Shown piece after piece: positions 42,243-51,453 of a stretch of DNA of 64,000 nt. The DNA lies in the NCBI GenBank assembly GCA_947577185.1, contig CANPUE010000012.1, positions 24,474 to 88,473 on the forward strand. Direction: 5' to 3'. The position numbers and the translations under genes were made by a program. The notes beneath the pieces are model-generated. The model saw only the letters and a program-made list of their open reading frames with translations. It had not been told where the DNA came from and did not search any database. Position 1 is the first letter of the stretch; every line of letters starts with the position of its first letter. This DNA comes from an uncultured Lachnospiraceae bacterium (lineage in GTDB: Bacteria; Bacillota; Clostridia; Lachnospirales; Lachnospiraceae).

Positions 42243-43763
42243 ATGAAGGAAATGATTACGACTCAGAAAATTGTTTCGAGTGAATCCGTTACTTTGTTTT
42301 GGGACAAATCAGAGAATTTACCTGAGCATTTTATTTACCAGATTTTTTGTGACGGAGAGATAGTGGGAACGACCACAAAGACCCACTATACTGTGAATGA
42401 TCTTCAGGCGGATACAGAGTATCAGATGGAGATCAGATTTTTGATCGAGGAAGAAGAGATCTGTGCTTATTCAGACAGCATTATGGTTAAGACAGCGAAG
42501 GTTAAGAGACTGATCGATATTACAAAGGCTCCCTATTTTGCAGCGGGGGATGGACAGACAATGAATACGCAGGCCATACAGCGGGCGATTGACGATTGCG
42601 GCCGGACGGATGTTGTTTATTTCCCGGCAGGCATCTTTCTGACAGGTGCGTTAAGACTGCACAGTGATATGGAACTGTATCTGGCGGCGGGGGCTGTCCT
42701 GCAGGGAACAGATAACCCGGAAGATTATCTGCCCAGGATCAGGAGCCGTTTTGAAGGAACAGAGATGGAGTGCTACAGCAGTCTCCTGAATCTGGGAGAG
42801 CTTGATCATGACGGCGGCTTTAACTGCTGCAATGTGGTGATCCGGGGGCGGGGAACCATCGCCAGCGGCGGTGTGACTCTGGCAAAACGCATCATCGTTT
42901 CGGAGAGAGAACGACTCAAAGAATATCTGACTTCTCTGGGAGATAAGATCAATGAATGTGAGACAAAGGACACGATACCCGGCAGGGTGCGGCCGCGGCT
43001 GATTAATATCAGCAATTCACAAAATATTGTGATTTCCGGCCTGACATTAAAAAATGCGGCAAGCTGGAACGTTCATATGATCTATTCGGACAACATTTTG
43101 ACGAATAACTGTACATTCTATTCGGAAGGCGTATGGAATGGAGACGGGTGGGATCCGGATTCGTCCACGAACTGTACGATTTTTGGCTGCACCTTTTATA
43201 CGGAGGACGATTGTATCGCCATCAAGTCCGGGAAAAATCCGGAGGGAAACGCAATTAATAAACCAAGCAGGCATATCCGCATCTTTGACTGCAAATGTGC
43301 CTTCGGACACGGCATCATAATCGGAAGTGAGATATCAGGCGGCATCGAGGATGTTAAAATATGGGACTGCGATGTGAAATCATCTCTGTGCGGGATTGAA
43401 ATCAAGGGAACGAAGAAGCGGGGAGGATATGTGAGGAAGATCCGGGTTTTGGACTGCAGGACATCCAAAATTATGCTACATTCAGTCAGTTATAATGATG
43501 ACGGGATCGCGGCCGAGACCCCGCCTGTTTTTTCGGACTGTTATTTTGAAAACATCGAGATCGGCGGAGAGGTTCTGAATCCTGACAGGACCTGGTCACA
43601 GGACGCAGCGATCGTCGTTCATGGTTTTGATGTGCCGGGATATGAAGCGCGTGACATTTCTTTCCGCAATATCCTGTTTTCCGGCAGACAGGAGGGAATG
43701 GAACAGCAGTTTTCCATGAAATACTGCGAGAACATAACGGTAGACGTGATCCGCTGTTTGTAG
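42243..43763 (+). CDS. Glycoside hydrolase family 28 (polygalacturonase type)
   Basis: A roughly 506-residue enzyme. Residues about 5-85 form a fibronectin-III-like domain, then the GH28 beta-helix begins (ITKAPYFAAGDGQTMNTQAIQRAI). The catalytic motifs are present: NGDGWDPDSS (related to the NTDG motif), EDDCIAIKSG (two Asp), GHGIIIGSE and the RIK-like GIEIKGTKKRGG. It cleaves galacturonic acid linkages in pectin, or related exo-activity. There is no signal peptide, so it probably acts on imported fragments. The start is uncertain (42228, 42243 or 42252); the promoter excludes the earliest ATG. Confidence 0.9.
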   Translation: MKEMITTQKIVSSESVTLFWDKSENLPEHFIYQIFCDGEIVGTTTKTHYTVNDLQADTEYQMEIRFLIEEEEICAYSDSIMVKTAKVKRLIDITKAPYFAAGDGQTMNTQAIQRAIDDCGRTDVVYFPAGIFLTGALRLHSDMELYLAAGAVLQGTDNPEDYLPRIRSRFEGTEMECYSSLLNLGELDHDGGFNCCNVVIRGRGTIASGGVTLAKRIIVSERERLKEYLTSLGDKINECETKDTIPGRVRPRLINISNSQNIVISGLTLKNAASWNVHMIYSDNILTNNCTFYSEGVWNGDGWDPDSSTNCTIFGCTFYTEDDCIAIKSGKNPEGNAINKPSRHIRIFDCKCAFGHGIIIGSEISGGIEDVKIWDCDVKSSLCGIEIKGTKKRGGYVRKIRVLDCRTSKIMLHSVSYNDDGIAAETPPVFSDCYFENIEIGGEVLNPDRTWSQDAAIVVHGFDVPGYEARDISFRNILFSGRQEGMEQQFSMKYCENITVDVIRCL

Positions 43764-43830
43764 GGCTGGAAGGTCAGGACCGGGTTTTTGGTGCAGGGTG
43801 TGCCGTTGGCTGTATTGTCATATGAATCAT

Positions 43831-43890
43831 AAAAGGAAAGAATGTGTCAAAGCGGCCGTATGGTTATGCCTGACAGCTTCTTTCCTTTTT
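43831..43890. terminator. Bidirectional terminator between GH28 and the membrane protein gene
   Basis: A 12-bp stem AAAAGGAAAGAA (43831-43842) / TTCTTTCCTTTT (43878-43889) with a long loop, AT-rich on both sides, lies between two convergent genes. Confidence 0.65.
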
Positions 43891-43923
43891 TAGCTTGAAC
43901 CTGCCTGCTTTCCCCGGCCGGCT

Positions 43924-44604
43924 CTATGATTTTTTTATGTTTCCTTCCGACTGTCTATACAACTGCCAGCCCATCAGTACGATCCAGACATATGCCAGTG
44001 TCTTGGGGATCATCAGTATGCCGACGATCGGAACGGTTCCGCTAAACAGGACCACGGGCAGATAGAATCCGAATGAGAGAAAGACTGCCGCGGGGATAAA
44101 ACGGAAAACGCGGTCTCCTGCCCGTTTTGTTTCTTTTGCAAAAATGACAATGATAATGATCCCCATAATGCTGAACGGTATGTTGCGCAAAATGCCGTAA
44201 AAAAGAGGCTGGCGGTAGGAAAGCCACTGGTTTTGCGGAAGCAGACAAAGCACGATGCGCAGGAAAGCCAGAACCCACATTGTGCCTGTGAGAGTTTTGC
44301 AGTCCTTCACCTCATAGCGGTCGCGCCAGATATAAAACAGGATTAAGTAGAAGATGGTCATCGTGATCGAGGTGATCAGTTTACCGATGCCCAGAGCCGC
44401 CGCGTTTGCTTCCAGTCCGGCGGTCCAAAGTGCATAGGAACGTGGAACAAGGTGGAAAGAATCTCCTGCGCCGAGCAGTGCAGCCATTAACCCGGCTTTT
44501 TTTACGAGAGTGTTTTTTCCTTTTAATAACATGATGAGCCCTGCAATCAATGCAAAGCAAAGATAGAATACGTCAAAAACTGTTTCTGCAATTGCCTGTG
44601 CCAT
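43924..44604 (-). CDS. Polytopic membrane protein in a TetR operon
   Basis: A 226-residue integral membrane protein with about seven hydrophobic helices; no clear motif links it to a known transporter. It starts 18 nt after the TetR stop, on the same strand, so the two form an operon. Such TetR-regulated membrane proteins often relate to stress or export, but there is no direct evidence here. AAGGAGAATCATT lies before the ATG. Confidence 0.75.
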   Translation of the reverse strand: MAQAIAETVFDVFYLCFALIAGLIMLLKGKNTLVKKAGLMAALLGAGDSFHLVPRSYALWTAGLEANAAALGIGKLITSITMTIFYLILFYIWRDRYEVKDCKTLTGTMWVLAFLRIVLCLLPQNQWLSYRQPLFYGILRNIPFSIMGIIIIVIFAKETKRAGDRVFRFIPAAVFLSFGFYLPVVLFSGTVPIVGILMIPKTLAYVWIVLMGWQLYRQSEGNIKKS

Positions 44605-44622
44605 AATGATTCTCCTTTTGAT

Positions 44623-45171
44623 CTAATAAATGATTTGTCTGATGATTCTGATAAAGAAAGTGATATCGGGAGCCTGCGTTTTCAGTGACATCATAATATT
44701 CACCATAAGAAAGCGGGCAAACTGCTCTTTGGTAAATGTTTCGTCCCAAATCGTCTGTCTTATCTCAGTGTCCCGTTCCATTCCCTGAATAAATGCAGCT
44801 TCCAGTTCTGCCTGCATGTTTGTCATGCGCTCCTGTCCGGCCGCCTCCATCGTGCCCAGACTGCTCATAAGCTTTCCGGCCGACTGCGCGATCCGTTCTT
44901 TCAGAAAACTGAATATTTCCTGTAACTGCTCACAAAAGGAATCTGCCGTGAGCACAGTTTTCATTTCGACAAGTGTCTGCCGCCAGTATTCTTCTGTCAG
45001 GGCGAGCAGGATTTCATTTTTGTCCGAGAAGTAGTTATAAACCGTGCCTGTCGCAACGCCGGCTCTTTTCGCCAGCATGCGGATATTGAGGGCTTCGATT
45101 CCTTCTGTGTCTGCAATCTGGCGGGCAAGATCCAGCAGTGTTTCCCGCAGACTGTCATCTTTTTTTCGCAT
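44623..45171 (-). CDS. TetR family transcriptional regulator
   Basis: A 182-residue TetR-type repressor. The N-terminal helix-turn-helix is at residues about 13-58 (IADTEGIEALNIRMLAKRAGV and TGTVYNYFSDKNEILLAL). The C-terminal ligand domain is not recognisable. The ATG at 45171 has AGGAG upstream. Two palindromes flank its promoter, so autoregulation is likely, with the downstream membrane protein as target. Confidence 0.92.
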   Translation of the reverse strand: MRKKDDSLRETLLDLARQIADTEGIEALNIRMLAKRAGVATGTVYNYFSDKNEILLALTEEYWRQTLVEMKTVLTADSFCEQLQEIFSFLKERIAQSAGKLMSSLGTMEAAGQERMTNMQAELEAAFIQGMERDTEIRQTIWDETFTKEQFARFLMVNIMMSLKTQAPDITFFIRIIRQIIY

Positions 45172-45196
45172 GGGTCAGCTCCTTTCTGCTTATATA

Positions 45197-45261
45197 TGAA
45201 CATGTTCATTTATATAATAACCGGATCGCGTTCGGTTGTCAATCTTTTTTGAACGTGTTCA
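45197..45261 (-). promoter_or_regulatory. TetR promoter bracketed by two palindromic operators
   Basis: On the minus strand: TTGACA (45237-45242), a 17-nt spacer and TATTAT (45214-45219). The perfect 12-bp palindrome TGAACATGTTCA (45197-45208) lies at the transcription start. The related TGAACGTGTTCA (45250-45261) lies upstream of the -35 box. Confidence 0.87.
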
Positions 45262-45429
45262 TAATAAATTTAAAAGTTATTTCCGGTTGTTTTGTGAAAA
45301 TAAGTTATGAGTTGTTCCGCTTCTTATTCCATGGTAAACTATAGTTAATGATATCGGCAATTTTGCGTTCTGTCTTGCTAAAGCAGTGAAAAAGCCGGAC
45401 TGATAAGCGTATAGAATAAACGATGTGGG

Positions 45430-46392
45430 ATGGAAGGATCGATGTGTTTCAACAGATTTACAACAGGCCCCTGCAATCTTTGTCCAAGAGAGTGCGGCGT
45501 TGACAGAAAAAACGGGCAGAGGGGTTTCTGCCTTGTGGATGACAAAATCATTCTGGCAAGGGCGGCCCTGCACAGATGGGAAGAACCGTGTATATCCGGG
45601 CAGACAGGTTCCGGAGCCGTTTTTTTCTCCGGTTGTAACCTGCGCTGTGTCTACTGTCAGAATTTTGAGATTGCGGCAGGCAGAAGAGGAATACAGGTAT
45701 CCGTGGAGCGGCTTGCAGAGATCTTTCTTGAATTACAGGAAAAAGGAGCGGCCAATATCAACCTCGTCACCCCCGATCATTATGTGACAGACGTGAAAAC
45801 AGCCGTTCTCCTGGCGAAAGAGAAAGGGCTTGCTCTGCCCATTGTCTATAATTGCAGCGGTTATGAGAAACGGGAAGTGATCAGAAGTCTGTCAGGAATC
45901 GTCGATATTTTTCTGACGGACTTTAAATATATGGACAGCGGACTTGCGGAAAAGTACTCTGCGGCGCCCGATTATCCGGCTGTGGCAAAAGAAGCGTTGG
46001 CGGAGATGGTCAGCGTGTCGGGAGGGCCGGTTTTTGATGAGGAGGGCATGATGCGAAAGGGCGTGATCGTCAGGCATCTTTTGCTGCCCGGCCATAAGAG
46101 AAATGCAAAGGATGTGGTCAGGTATGTGTATGAAACCTATGGGGATGGCGTTTATATCAGTCTGATGAACCAGTACACGCCGTTTGAGCGGCTGAAAGAA
46201 AATCCGGACTTCCGGGAACTGTGCAGGAGGGTGACAAAGCGGGAATATGAGACGGTGGCTGACTTTGCGATCGGGCTTGGCGTGACGAATGCGTTTCTTC
46301 AGGAGGGGGAGACCGCGCAGGAGAGTTTTATTCCGGCGTTTGACGGGGAAGGGGTAGAACGGCATTTTCGGGAAGATTTGGGAAGAGAATGA
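45430..46392 (+). CDS. Radical SAM protein (PflA-like, COG1313 type)
   Basis: A 320-residue radical SAM enzyme. The iron-sulfur cluster motif is CNLRCVYC (CxxxCxxC, residues about 73-80), inside AVFFSGCNLRCVYCQNFE. An extra N-terminal cysteine set, CNLCPRECGVDR, is typical of this PflA-related group and may bind a second cluster. The later sequence NLVTPDHY and KDVVRYV fits the partial TIM barrel. Members activate glycyl-radical enzymes or modify proteins; the partner is not adjacent. The start could be 45430 or the ATG at 45442, which is closer to GGAAGGA. Confidence 0.88.
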   Translation: MEGSMCFNRFTTGPCNLCPRECGVDRKNGQRGFCLVDDKIILARAALHRWEEPCISGQTGSGAVFFSGCNLRCVYCQNFEIAAGRRGIQVSVERLAEIFLELQEKGAANINLVTPDHYVTDVKTAVLLAKEKGLALPIVYNCSGYEKREVIRSLSGIVDIFLTDFKYMDSGLAEKYSAAPDYPAVAKEALAEMVSVSGGPVFDEEGMMRKGVIVRHLLLPGHKRNAKDVVRYVYETYGDGVYISLMNQYTPFERLKENPDFRELCRRVTKREYETVADFAIGLGVTNAFLQEGETAQESFIPAFDGEGVERHFREDLGRE

Positions 46393-46479
46393 GAAAAAAA
46401 TGATGACTTACCGGAAAAAAGGGCGTATAATAAAACATTACGCAGCGGTAAAAACATATTTATCAGAGGGAGGATGATC

Positions 46480-47856
46480 ATGGGATTACTGAAGAAATTC
46501 ATTGAACCGGTGGATATGACGCAGGGCGCGCCCTGGCAGAAGATCATATTGTTTGCGGTTCCGATGCTTGTGGGAAATATTGCACAGCAGCTTTATAATA
46601 CGGTGGACAGCGTCGTAGTCGGCAATTATGTGGGAGATAATGCACTGGCGGCGGTAGGCAGCGCAGGACCGATCCTGAATCTTCTGATCGTATTGTTTGT
46701 AGGGATCAGTGTGGGAGCGGGCATCATGGTTTCCCAGTATTTCGGAGCCAGAGAACGGGAGAAATTATCGATCACGATCGGAAACTGCATCACGTTAACC
46801 GCGATCGCAACGCTGTTTGTCATGGTGGTCGCTTCACTGGTGGCGAGGCCGCTTTTAGAGCTTTTGGATACGCCGGAGTCGATCATTGACTGGTGTCATT
46901 CTTATCTGCTGATCCTGTTTATCGGCTGTGCGGGGCTTGCCTATTATAATATTCTGAGCGGTATTCTGCGGGGGCTTGGAGATTCGATGGCGGCTCTTTT
47001 GTACCTTCTGGTCTCTACGGTGTTGAACATCATACTGGATCTGCTGTTTGTGGCGTATTTTGGTATGGGTGTCAACGGAGTCGCGCTCGCTACGGCGATC
47101 GCACAGGCGATTTCCGCATTGCTGTGTCTGCGCCGGCTCATGAAGATGACAGACCTGTTTGATTTAAAAGCAGTTTACTTAAAACTGCAGAAAAAATATA
47201 CGAGAAAGGTCATCCGTCTGGGACTGCCTTCCGGCATTACACAGGCGATCTTTTCTATGGCGATGATCGTTGTACAGTCGTTAACCAACAGTTTTGGAGA
47301 GATGTTTATTGCCGCAAATGTTATCGTTATGCGTGTGGACGGGTTTGCGATGATGCCAAACTTTTCTTTCGGAACGGCCATGACGACCTACGCGGGACAG
47401 AATGTCGGTGCAAAGCAGACTGACAGGGTGGATGCAGGGGCAAGGCAGGGAACGCTGATTGCAGCGGCGACATCCGCAGTGATCACGGCGTTGATCCTGA
47501 TTTTTGGCAAGGCGTTGATGGGGATCTTTACAAAGACGCCGGAACTGGTCGATCTCAGCCGGGAAATGATGGGCATTCTCGCCGTCGGCTATATTGCAAT
47601 GGCAGTGACGCAGAGTCTTTCCGGGGTCATGCGCGGCGCAGGGGATACGATGACGCCTATGTGGATATCGATCATGACGACGATCCTGGTTCGTGTGCCG
47701 ATCGCTTATGGTATTTCATTTTTTACCAGAACACCGGAACTGCCAAACGGCAGACAGGAGTGTATTTTTATCTCTCTCCTGATCTCATGGCTGTTCGGAG
47801 CTTTGGTCACATTCGTCTGTTACAAACGCGGTAAGTGGAAAGATAAGGAAGTGTAA
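46480..47856 (+). CDS. MATE family efflux transporter
   Basis: A 458-residue MATE transporter with about 12 helices. The typical VGNIAQQLYNTVDSVVVGNYVG is in the first helices, with MTTYAGQNVGAKQTDRV in the second half. It belongs to the same family as the proteins at 95-1441 and 28643-30001, but the three differ enough to have separate roles. The ATG at 46480 is chosen because GGGAGG lies 6 nt before it. A strong terminator follows. Substrate unknown. Confidence 0.93.
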   Translation: MGLLKKFIEPVDMTQGAPWQKIILFAVPMLVGNIAQQLYNTVDSVVVGNYVGDNALAAVGSAGPILNLLIVLFVGISVGAGIMVSQYFGAREREKLSITIGNCITLTAIATLFVMVVASLVARPLLELLDTPESIIDWCHSYLLILFIGCAGLAYYNILSGILRGLGDSMAALLYLLVSTVLNIILDLLFVAYFGMGVNGVALATAIAQAISALLCLRRLMKMTDLFDLKAVYLKLQKKYTRKVIRLGLPSGITQAIFSMAMIVVQSLTNSFGEMFIAANVIVMRVDGFAMMPNFSFGTAMTTYAGQNVGAKQTDRVDAGARQGTLIAAATSAVITALILIFGKALMGIFTKTPELVDLSREMMGILAVGYIAMAVTQSLSGVMRGAGDTMTPMWISIMTTILVRVPIAYGISFFTRTPELPNGRQECIFISLLISWLFGALVTFVCYKRGKWKDKEV

Positions 47857-47866
47857 AAAAATCATA

Positions 47867-47911
47867 GAAACCTTCTGTTGTGCACAGGATAGACAGAAGG
47901 TTTCTTTTTTT
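47867..47911 (+). terminator. Terminator after the third MATE gene
   Basis: An 11-bp perfect stem GAAACCTTCTG / CAGAAGGTTTC is followed by seven T (47905-47911). Confidence 0.95.
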
Positions 47912-48059
47912 TGCGCAGGATCAGACAGGGCAGGATTGCTGTTTAAGATTTTGGTTCTTTATTATTTAAGATTTCCTTAATGTTATTGAGTTGTCAGTTA
48001 AAATGTGATAGGTTTAAGACAGGAACTATCAGGACACAGGAAAAAGGATGGGAGTGCGA

Positions 48060-49223
48060 ATGAAGAGTAAACTGTATTATGTACTGTATTTTTTGTATGC
48101 GGTTGTGGTAGCATTTGTTTTGTATTTAAACGGGGTTTTTACGGGCGGTGAGATCTCATTTGTCAATCTCGCGATCAACATTGTCTTTCTGATCATCATC
48201 GGCGTGCTGTTTTTGATCTCTTCGGTCAGTTTCGGCAGACTGAACAGCGTCACATATGAACTGGAAGATTTTATGATCCGTCTGCAGAAAGAATATAAGG
48301 AAGCAAACGGTAAAAATCTCTGGGGGAACTACAGGGATAAGGCGAAGGTCTTCGAGGATGAGGACCTGCAGACTGCTTTTAACAAGTACCGTCTGCGGAT
48401 GAAAAGTGCAAAGTCAAAGCGGGGAGGCGTATCTTCCTGTGACCTGGAGGAATATATCAATGAAGACCTTTTGGACCGGGTTGGCATGAATTTCTTTAAC
48501 TCCGGCCTTTCCGGCACCTTGACGGGGCTGGGTATCCTGGGTACTTTTCTGGGACTGTCCATGGGGCTTGGTTCTTTCAGCGGCAGCGATATTTTTGCGG
48601 TGTCTGATAACGTAGGCCCGCTGCTTTCGGGTATGAAGGTTGCCTTTCACACTTCGGTGTATGGTATCTTTTTCTCGCTGGTGTTTAATTTTGTTTACCG
48701 CAGCATTATGTCGGATGCCTATGAGACACTGGATGAATTTTTATGCGTCTTCCGTCAGACTGCACAGCCACCCGTTATGAAGGGAGATGAGAGTTCTGCG
48801 GCGATGCTTGTCTACCAGTCTGGCATGGCAAATTCGCTGAAACAGATGGTAGAGATGATGAAGGGCAATGCGATGGAGCAGAGCGCGGGCGTGGAGCGCA
48901 TCGTAGATAAATTTACCGTGCAGATGCAGACGGCTCTGGATACGGACTTTACGAAACTGGGGAATGCCTTAAAATCTGCGGGAGAGGCACAGGCGGTCAG
49001 TGCGGCCAACGCGGCGGAGATGGTGGAGGCGGTTACCGCGCTGGTAGAGGTAAACCGTAATGTGCAAAACGCCCTAGCCAATGTCATGGAGAGACAGGAG
49101 CAGTTTGCAAGAGAACTTGAGCAACAGAAGCGGATGCTGGCGGAGACGTGCACCGAAATGAGCGATGAGATCAGCAGCCAGGTTTATACATTCGGACAGA
49201 TGAGGAATATGTATGAGGAATAG
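48060..49223 (+). CDS. MotA/TolQ/ExbB-type proton channel protein (ZorA-like)
   Basis: A 387-residue protein. Two helices lie at the N-terminus (residues about 5-25 and 33-57), then a cytoplasmic stretch of about 85 residues, then a helix pair with FNSGLSGTLTGLGILGTFLGLSMG and KVAFHTSVYGIFFSLVFN, the MotA/TolQ-like ion-channel core. A long helical cytoplasmic tail follows (residues about 225-387). In ZorA the same layout places the long tail in the cytoplasm. The 3' end overlaps the OmpA-like gene by 11 nt, so the two subunits are coupled. No flagellar, Tol or defence partner is next to it. Confidence 0.87.
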   Translation: MKSKLYYVLYFLYAVVVAFVLYLNGVFTGGEISFVNLAINIVFLIIIGVLFLISSVSFGRLNSVTYELEDFMIRLQKEYKEANGKNLWGNYRDKAKVFEDEDLQTAFNKYRLRMKSAKSKRGGVSSCDLEEYINEDLLDRVGMNFFNSGLSGTLTGLGILGTFLGLSMGLGSFSGSDIFAVSDNVGPLLSGMKVAFHTSVYGIFFSLVFNFVYRSIMSDAYETLDEFLCVFRQTAQPPVMKGDESSAAMLVYQSGMANSLKQMVEMMKGNAMEQSAGVERIVDKFTVQMQTALDTDFTKLGNALKSAGEAQAVSAANAAEMVEAVTALVEVNRNVQNALANVMERQEQFARELEQQKRMLAETCTEMSDEISSQVYTFGQMRNMYEE

Positions 49224-50136
49224 ACGAAGAAACAGAGAAGCTTTTGCGGAGCACAGTTATTGGCAGTCCTATTCGGATATGATGGCGGCGCTTTTACTGA
49301 TCTTTATCCTGATCATAGCGATCACGCTTGCCATTTATAAACAAAAGACGACGGATCTGGATCAGACCAGACTGGAACTGGATCAGGCACAGAGCCAGCT
49401 GGACGCCACGATAGAAGATCTGGAGCTGTCCAAGGCAGAGCTGGAAAAGTCTAACGGGGAACTGGCTTCCTCGCTGGCGGAATTGCAGCAGGCTTACCAG
49501 CAGGCGGCTCTGACGCAGGAGGAACTGAATAATGCCTATCTGGAGATCGAGAATGCGAGGGCAGAGCTGACGACTACGAAGCAGGAATTACAGGATATCG
49601 TCGGTATCCGTACGGATATTATCGGAGCGCTGCAGACAGCTTTTAACAATTCCAGTATGAAGGTGGACGCACAGACCGGTTCCATCACTTTTTCGTCGGA
49701 TGTACTGTTCCGCTATAACAGTTCCAATCTCACGACGGACAGCAGAGAGACTTTAAAGAATGTCATTCCGATGTATCTGGACGTGCTGTTACAGGACCAG
49801 TTCCGCAGTTATATCGCGGAGATTATCATTGAAGGGCATACAGACACGGACGGCGGCTATCAGAGCAATATGGAACTTTCTTATGCACGCGCCAATGCGG
49901 TCGCTGATTTTTGCCTGAACAGTCGTAACGGGCTGAGTGAGACTGAGATCGAGCAGCTGCAGAAGATTCTGACGGTCAACGGCAAATCGTGGAGCAATCC
50001 GGTCTATGAAAAGGATGCTTTCGGAAATGCCACGACGGAGGTGGATATGCCGGCTTCCAGAAGGGTGGAGATCAAGTTCCGGCTGAAAGAAGATGAGATG
50101 ATCGAAAAAATTTCGGGAATTTTAAATCAACAGTAA
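49213..50136 (+). CDS. OmpA/MotB-like peptidoglycan-binding stator subunit (ZorB-like)
   Basis: A 307-residue protein. A short basic N-terminus (MRNRRRNREAFAE) leads into one membrane helix (about residues 18-40), whose SYSDMMAALLLIF contains an Asp in the position of the MotB proton-carrying Asp. A coiled coil follows (about 47-135; LELDQAQSQLDATIEDLELS-type heptads), then a C-terminal OmpA domain (about 155-300) with IIEGHTDTDGGYQSNMELSYARA. It should bind the cell wall and gate the proton channel of the coupled MotA-like protein. Confidence 0.9.
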   Translation: MRNRRRNREAFAEHSYWQSYSDMMAALLLIFILIIAITLAIYKQKTTDLDQTRLELDQAQSQLDATIEDLELSKAELEKSNGELASSLAELQQAYQQAALTQEELNNAYLEIENARAELTTTKQELQDIVGIRTDIIGALQTAFNNSSMKVDAQTGSITFSSDVLFRYNSSNLTTDSRETLKNVIPMYLDVLLQDQFRSYIAEIIIEGHTDTDGGYQSNMELSYARANAVADFCLNSRNGLSETEIEQLQKILTVNGKSWSNPVYEKDAFGNATTEVDMPASRRVEIKFRLKEDEMIEKISGILNQQ

Positions 50137-50149
50137 TTTTCAAATGTTT

Positions 50150-50185
50150 CTGCGGTTGCGGCCTTCAATGCCGCAACCGCATTCT
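50150..50185. terminator. Bidirectional hairpin after the stator pair
   Basis: An 11-bp perfect stem GCGGTTGCGGC (50152-50162) / GCCGCAACCGC (50170-50180) with a 7-nt loop lies between convergent genes; the following T-tract is short. Confidence 0.8.
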
Positions 50186-50287
50186 TATCCGGCTTTCTTT
50201 GGAAAGGCGGTCAAAAGGAACGTCAAAATCGGCCATTCGGCATTGATTCCCTCTTTTTGTGAAAAAAATCGTGTCAGAGTAATAAGA

Positions 50288-51208
50288 TCAATAGATAAAG
50301 GACAAATTAATATCCTGTTCAAAGTCTCCGAATTTTTTGCCAAACAGATTAAAACCGCCGACAAATTCCGCGTCGGGTTTATTTCCAATGCGGAGCGTGA
50401 CATAAGGGTGTCTGTCAAGCTGTAAGTCACAAAGGCGGGTTGAGGAGACTTCTTTGTTATTGATGAGCGCTCTGGCATCTGTAATGACCAGAGTGACGAG
50501 AAAGCCGTATTGGGTTGAGCCGTTAGGCCACCAGTCAGGATTCAGCTTTCCTCTCCGGGCACCGAAATCGCCGGGACTGTTCCATGTCCCGCACTCGATA
50601 CCGTTGATCCAGATTGTGATGTCTGATTTCCAGTTTTCACGATAATTAGGGGCTTCTGAGCATGCTTCGAACGATAAGACCAGCTGTCTGGGAAAACGGT
50701 ATGGTTCAATGGAATGAGAAAAGCGATATTCCACATACCCGCTCGAAGACCAGAGCATCTGTGCGTTGAGGCGTTCCGCCAGAAAGAAGTCCTCCGGTTT
50801 GTCCTCCCGTGCGATCGGCCGCTCCACGCTTACCAGTCCGCAGGTCGGATGTATGTCGCAGTTCGTGTATGCGCCTATCGGCATGGAAAAAGTATAGGTC
50901 TGCTCGTTGTTGGTGTAAGAACCGGTAAGGCAGATGTTGATGTCGTCGTTTTTTCGGCTGCAGAGTTTCATAGAGCCGTGGCTGCCGGGATGCTGTTCTG
51001 TATTGATCAGGTTCGCCTGTTCCAGAATCCGGATATGGAGTGCTGCGGTGGATGGAGGGATGTTGAGCTGTTCGGCTATCTCGCCAATGTTATAACTGTT
51101 GAAATATAGAAGCTTCAATATTTTGATACGGTCAGTAGAGGCAAGGGCTTTTGCCACATTATATAAAGTTTCTTCGTTTTCGGCGTTTAAATAGAGAACT
51201 TTGGACAT
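50288..51208 (-). CDS. ArsR-type helix-turn-helix regulator with a long C-terminal sensor
   Basis: A 306-residue protein. Residues about 10-85 form an ArsR-type winged helix (ALASTDRIKILKLLYF, then IGEIAEQLNIPPSTAALHIRI). The remaining 215 residues form an unrecognised, beta-rich domain, three times the length of ordinary ArsR repressors. It lacks the ArsR metal-binding cysteine pattern. The ATG at 51206-51208 has GGAGGT upstream. It is divergent from the sugar importer genes, so it likely senses a sugar and represses or activates them (inference). Confidence 0.87.
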   Translation of the reverse strand: MSKVLYLNAENEETLYNVAKALASTDRIKILKLLYFNSYNIGEIAEQLNIPPSTAALHIRILEQANLINTEQHPGSHGSMKLCSRKNDDINICLTGSYTNNEQTYTFSMPIGAYTNCDIHPTCGLVSVERPIAREDKPEDFFLAERLNAQMLWSSSGYVEYRFSHSIEPYRFPRQLVLSFEACSEAPNYRENWKSDITIWINGIECGTWNSPGDFGARRGKLNPDWWPNGSTQYGFLVTLVITDARALINNKEVSSTRLCDLQLDRHPYVTLRIGNKPDAEFVGGFNLFGKKFGDFEQDINLSFIY

Positions 51209-51272
51209 AGATACCTCCATAAAAATTGTTATTAATTAAATGCTAACACAAAACAGATCATTTGTCTATTAT

Positions 51273-51294
51273 AACAAAAAACTTGTTGTTAAAA
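51273..51294. promoter_or_regulatory. Candidate operator of the ArsR-type regulator, copy 1
   Basis: AACAAAAAACTTGTTGTTAAAA lies just upstream of the regulator gene. It matches the site at 51454-51475 at 19 of 22 positions and has AACAA / TTGTT inverted half-sites. Confidence 0.55.
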
Positions 51295-51354
51295 ACAGAA
51301 ATTTTGAGGATAAAGCATAAAAAAGATCAGAAAAATTATCATAATGTGAAAATA

Positions 51355-51383
51355 TTGACGAAACAAAGGACTCGTGATACGAT
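51355..51383 (+). promoter_or_regulatory. Promoter of the second sugar-locus operon
   Basis: TTGACG (51355-51360), a 17-nt spacer and TACGAT (51378-51383), 111 nt before the lipoprotein start. Confidence 0.65.
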
Positions 51384-51453
51384 GAACAGGTAAAGAAAGA
51401 AACATAAAAATTATTATAAAAATGAAAAAGGGGGGAAGGTAATTAAGATTTCG

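Noticed and set aside
48060..50136. Complete Zorya defence system
   Set aside because: Only the two membrane subunits are present; no ZorC, ZorD or ZorE-like gene is adjacent, so a defence call would be unsupported.
50144..50425. 93-codon plus-strand frame after the stator pair
   Set aside because: It overlaps the hairpin terminator and the 3' end of the ArsR-type gene on the other strand, and has no motif.
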